Positions 11,216 to 11,307 of a stretch of DNA of 11,307 nucleotides are shown one piece after another. How positions within the stretch are numbered: position 1 is the first letter of the stretch; each line of letters begins with the position of its first letter. The notes beneath the pieces are model-generated. The model did not search any database. It was not told the origin of the DNA and worked only from the letters and a program-made list of their open reading frames with translations. Made by a program: the position numbers and the translations under genes. The DNA comes from UBA2144 sp043819035 (GTDB lineage: Bacteria; Patescibacteriota; Gracilibacteria; Peribacterales; Peribacteraceae): contig JBDRFD010000042.1 of the NCBI GenBank assembly GCA_043819035.1, forward strand, positions 1 through 11,307. Reading direction: 5' to 3'.

Positions 11216-11307
11216 CAGTTCGTGTTAACAGTTTCCATTCCAATTGAAGGCGAATCGTGGGGCGCGTTTGCGCGTCGTATCGAAGAGACAGACGGGGATG
11301 TTCTCAT
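11147..11307 (+). CDS. Possible start of a gene cut by the window end
   Basis: From ATG 11147 the frame stays open to the right edge (53 codons). The first 25 codons are the pyrimidine-rich array, but from GTG 11222 the product VLTVSIPIEGESWGAFARRI then EETDGDVL looks like real protein: alternating hydrophobic strand, then a charged helix. The ATG has a purine stretch AAGGGG just upstream, too close and too repetitive to count as an SD. The true start may be GTG 11222 or lie elsewhere. The family is not recognised; the gene may exist without the array-coded N-terminus. Confidence 0.4.
   Translation, partial: MENFPQTNYLSSVFHFPLSPFTFQFVLTVSIPIEGESWGAFARRIEETDGDVL

Overview
The window looks like chromosome of a small-genome bacterium, most plausibly a Patescibacteria/CPR lineage (Peregrinibacteria- or Peribacteria-like; an inference, not proven here). 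Reasons: housekeeping genes are scattered as one- or two-gene units instead of the usual operons, there are several short unrecognised proteins, TsaE and HD domains are fused, most start codons lack a Shine-Dalgarno (SD) and sit just downstream of a -10 element, and families of short repeats are interspersed. All long frames read well with standard stops; no in-frame TGA interrupts a recognisable protein.

Layout, left to right: an inverted array of 9-nt units (11-104); a DoxX-like membrane protein (+) preceded by a possible 14-codon leader ORF; a bidirectional terminator; clpP (-); miaA (+) with a decayed copy of its own 3' end behind it; an AT-rich convergent gap; two short acidic unrecognised genes (-); a histidine-rich membrane protein (+); a heptamer array; a TsaE-HD fusion (-) divergent from an M23 peptidase with a membrane anchor (+); a GTTAAC array; a two-gene minus-strand unit of a WecA/MraY-type sugar-phosphate transferase and a NIF3/YqfO-type small domain; a decayed stand-alone AroE substrate-binding domain (+); about 780 bases without a credible protein but rich in RNA-like helices and two strong terminators; pgk (+); a purine/pyrimidine heptamer array; and the possible start of another gene running off the right edge.

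Functionally the window mixes protein quality control (ClpP), tRNA A37 modification by two separate routes (MiaA for i6A, TsaE for t6A), cell-envelope work (the lipid-linked sugar transferase and the M23 peptidase), glycolysis (Pgk) and unknowns. No defence, phage, transposase or CRISPR genes are visible.

The most unusual signals are: (1) at least five, perhaps six, arrays of 7-9-nt tandem units, several with opposed halves, each with its own unit sequence, placed at 3' ends or convergent junctions, with one read in frame inside the TsaE-HD gene; (2) the structured-RNA block at about 9060-9585, including mutually exclusive helices around a strong terminator; (3) the TsaE-HD fusion; (4) the decayed AroE domain; (5) a Pgk with an altered 3-phosphoglycerate motif and an insertion.
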